Shown here one piece after another: positions 4,614 through 5,350 of a stretch of DNA of 5,350 bases; position 1 is the first letter of the stretch; each line of letters opens with the position of its first letter. Position numbers and translations under genes: made by a program. Location of the stretch: positions 1-5,350 of the forward strand of contig BDTL01000041.1 in assembly GCA_002898115.1 (NCBI GenBank), in the 5' to 3' direction. Below the pieces are notes generated by a model, which saw only the letters and a program-made list of their open reading frames with translations, searched no databases and had not been told where the DNA came from. This DNA comes from a bacterium BMS3Bbin02 (GTDB lineage: Bacteria > Actinomycetota > Acidimicrobiia > Spongiisociales > UBA5794).

Positions 4614-5350
4614 ATGTTCGCTGCCGTCACGTCTGTCGCCCTCGTCGGTGTTGAACCGCGACCTGTTCGCATTGAAGTCCACATCGCCGGTAAGAAACCC
4701 GGTGTCGCGATAGTTGGTCTACCCGACGCCGCGGTTCGTGAGGCTCGGGAGCGAGTGTCCGCGGCGATCGCCGCGTCCGGGTTCGACTTTCCTCAGCGTA
4801 GGGTCGTGATCAACCTGTCTCCAGCCGATCTACCCAAGGCCGGGTCAGCGTACGATCTTCCGATCGCGCTCGGAGTGTTGGCAGCGGCCCGGCGGATCCC
4901 AACTGCGGCGTCCGACGTTGTTGCCCTCGGCGAGCTCGGCCTTGATGGGGCGGTACGTTCGGTGACCGGTGGTCTTGGTGCGGCGGTTGTTGGTCGGTCG
5001 TTGCAACGGCTGTGCATCCTGCCCGAGGAAAGCGGACCTGAGGCGGCGGTGATCACCAATACGCCGATCGCGTTGGCTGGTTCGTTGAGCGAGGCGATAC
5101 TCGCAGCGCGAGGGGGTGGGATCCGACCACCGAGGCCTGCGCGGGTTGAGGTACCTGGTGCGAGCACGGACTTTGCGGACATCCGCGGCCAGGCATTGGT
5201 CAAGCGGGCGCTAGAGGTCGCCGCCGCCGGTGGCCACCATGTGTTGCTTTCGGGTCCGCCGGGATCCGGCAAGACAATGTTGGCCCGTGCCGTTCCGACG
5301 ATTCTTCCCGCGCTCGATAACGAATCTGCGCTCGAAGTCGCTCTGGGATG
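4614..5350 (+). CDS. comM: ComM/YifB family Mg-chelatase-like AAA+ ATPase (N-terminal half)
   Basis: The frame opens at ATG 4614 and is still open at the right edge after 245 codons, about half of the usual 500 or so residues. The N-terminal ChlI-like domain has the family hallmarks AIVGLPDAAVREARERV (32-48), FPQRRVVINLSPADLPKAG (59-77), YDLPIALG (80-87) and LGELGLDG (near 107-114). The linker block DFADIRGQALVKRALEVAAA (186-205) then leads into the AAA+ domain, with Walker A GPPGSGKT (214-221) and MLARAVPTILP after it. Walker B, sensor motifs and the C-terminal domain lie beyond the window. In Vibrio and Acinetobacter ComM is a hexameric helicase promoting branch migration during natural transformation. 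In bacteria not known to be competent the role is less clear. It is cytoplasmic and acts on DNA. No truncation or frameshift is seen in the visible part. Confidence 0.95.
   Translation, partial: MFAAVTSVALVGVEPRPVRIEVHIAGKKPGVAIVGLPDAAVREARERVSAAIAASGFDFPQRRVVINLSPADLPKAGSAYDLPIALGVLAAARRIPTAASDVVALGELGLDGAVRSVTGGLGAAVVGRSLQRLCILPEESGPEAAVITNTPIALAGSLSEAILAARGGGIRPPRPARVEVPGASTDFADIRGQALVKRALEVAAAGGHHVLLSGPPGSGKTMLARAVPTILPALDNESALEVALG

Noticed and set aside
3897..4682. Minus-strand frame of 261 codons opposite the WPHHFD gene and the start of comM
   Set aside because: The product is Arg-rich and without motifs, spans two plus-strand genes and an intergenic hairpin, and has no supporting promoter or SD site that I can see.
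4793..5272. Minus-strand frame of 159 codons inside comM
   Set aside because: It is Pro/Ser/Arg/Ala-rich and lies wholly opposite the well-conserved ComM sequence, so it is a shadow.

Overview
The window looks like chromosomal DNA of a GC-rich actinobacterium. The evidence is a conserved actinobacterial-type CPGC...HWHRxCW mini-protein, promoter -10 elements placed for leaderless transcripts, and GC-rich coding with few internal gaps. Acidimicrobiia or a relative is a reasonable guess, mainly from the style of the membrane protein, but the sequence alone does not prove it. I see no phage, transposon, CRISPR, rRNA or tRNA signal, and no gap of 300 bases without a gene.

Left half (1-2788, minus strand): a compact four-gene set read leftwards. 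It starts with a 36-residue single-span membrane protein (2678-2788), followed after 4 nt by a 65-residue Cys/His mini-protein (2476-2673). After 23 nt comes a 404-residue class V PLP enzyme of the cysteine-desulfurase-like VC1184 type (1238-2452). After 15 nt comes a polytopic membrane protein resembling GT-C glycosyltransferases, cut by the left edge (1-1222). The spacing suggests one transcript.

Centre (2789-2846): a 58-bp divergent promoter region. Each side has a TANNNT hexamer exactly 6 nt before the start ATG, which predicts leaderless mRNAs in both directions. Small repeats built on GTGC/GCAC lie between the two hexamers and could be an operator.

Right half (2847-5350, plus strand): an enoyl-CoA hydratase/isomerase-family protein (2847-3638) is followed after 60 nt by a 274-residue protein of unknown function (3699-4523) with a strong Shine-Dalgarno sequence and a W-P-H-H-F-D motif. 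The two may be co-transcribed. After a 90-bp gap with a hairpin and a third TANNNT element at the same 6-nt spacing comes the N-terminal half of ComM/YifB (4614-5350), an AAA+ Mg-chelatase-like ATPase linked to DNA uptake and recombination, cut by the right edge.

No single pathway joins all the genes. Most look like housekeeping or conserved hypothetical loci. The most unusual points are the overlooked 36-residue gene, the repeated leaderless promoter geometry with its putative shared operator, and the uncharacterised WPHHFD protein.
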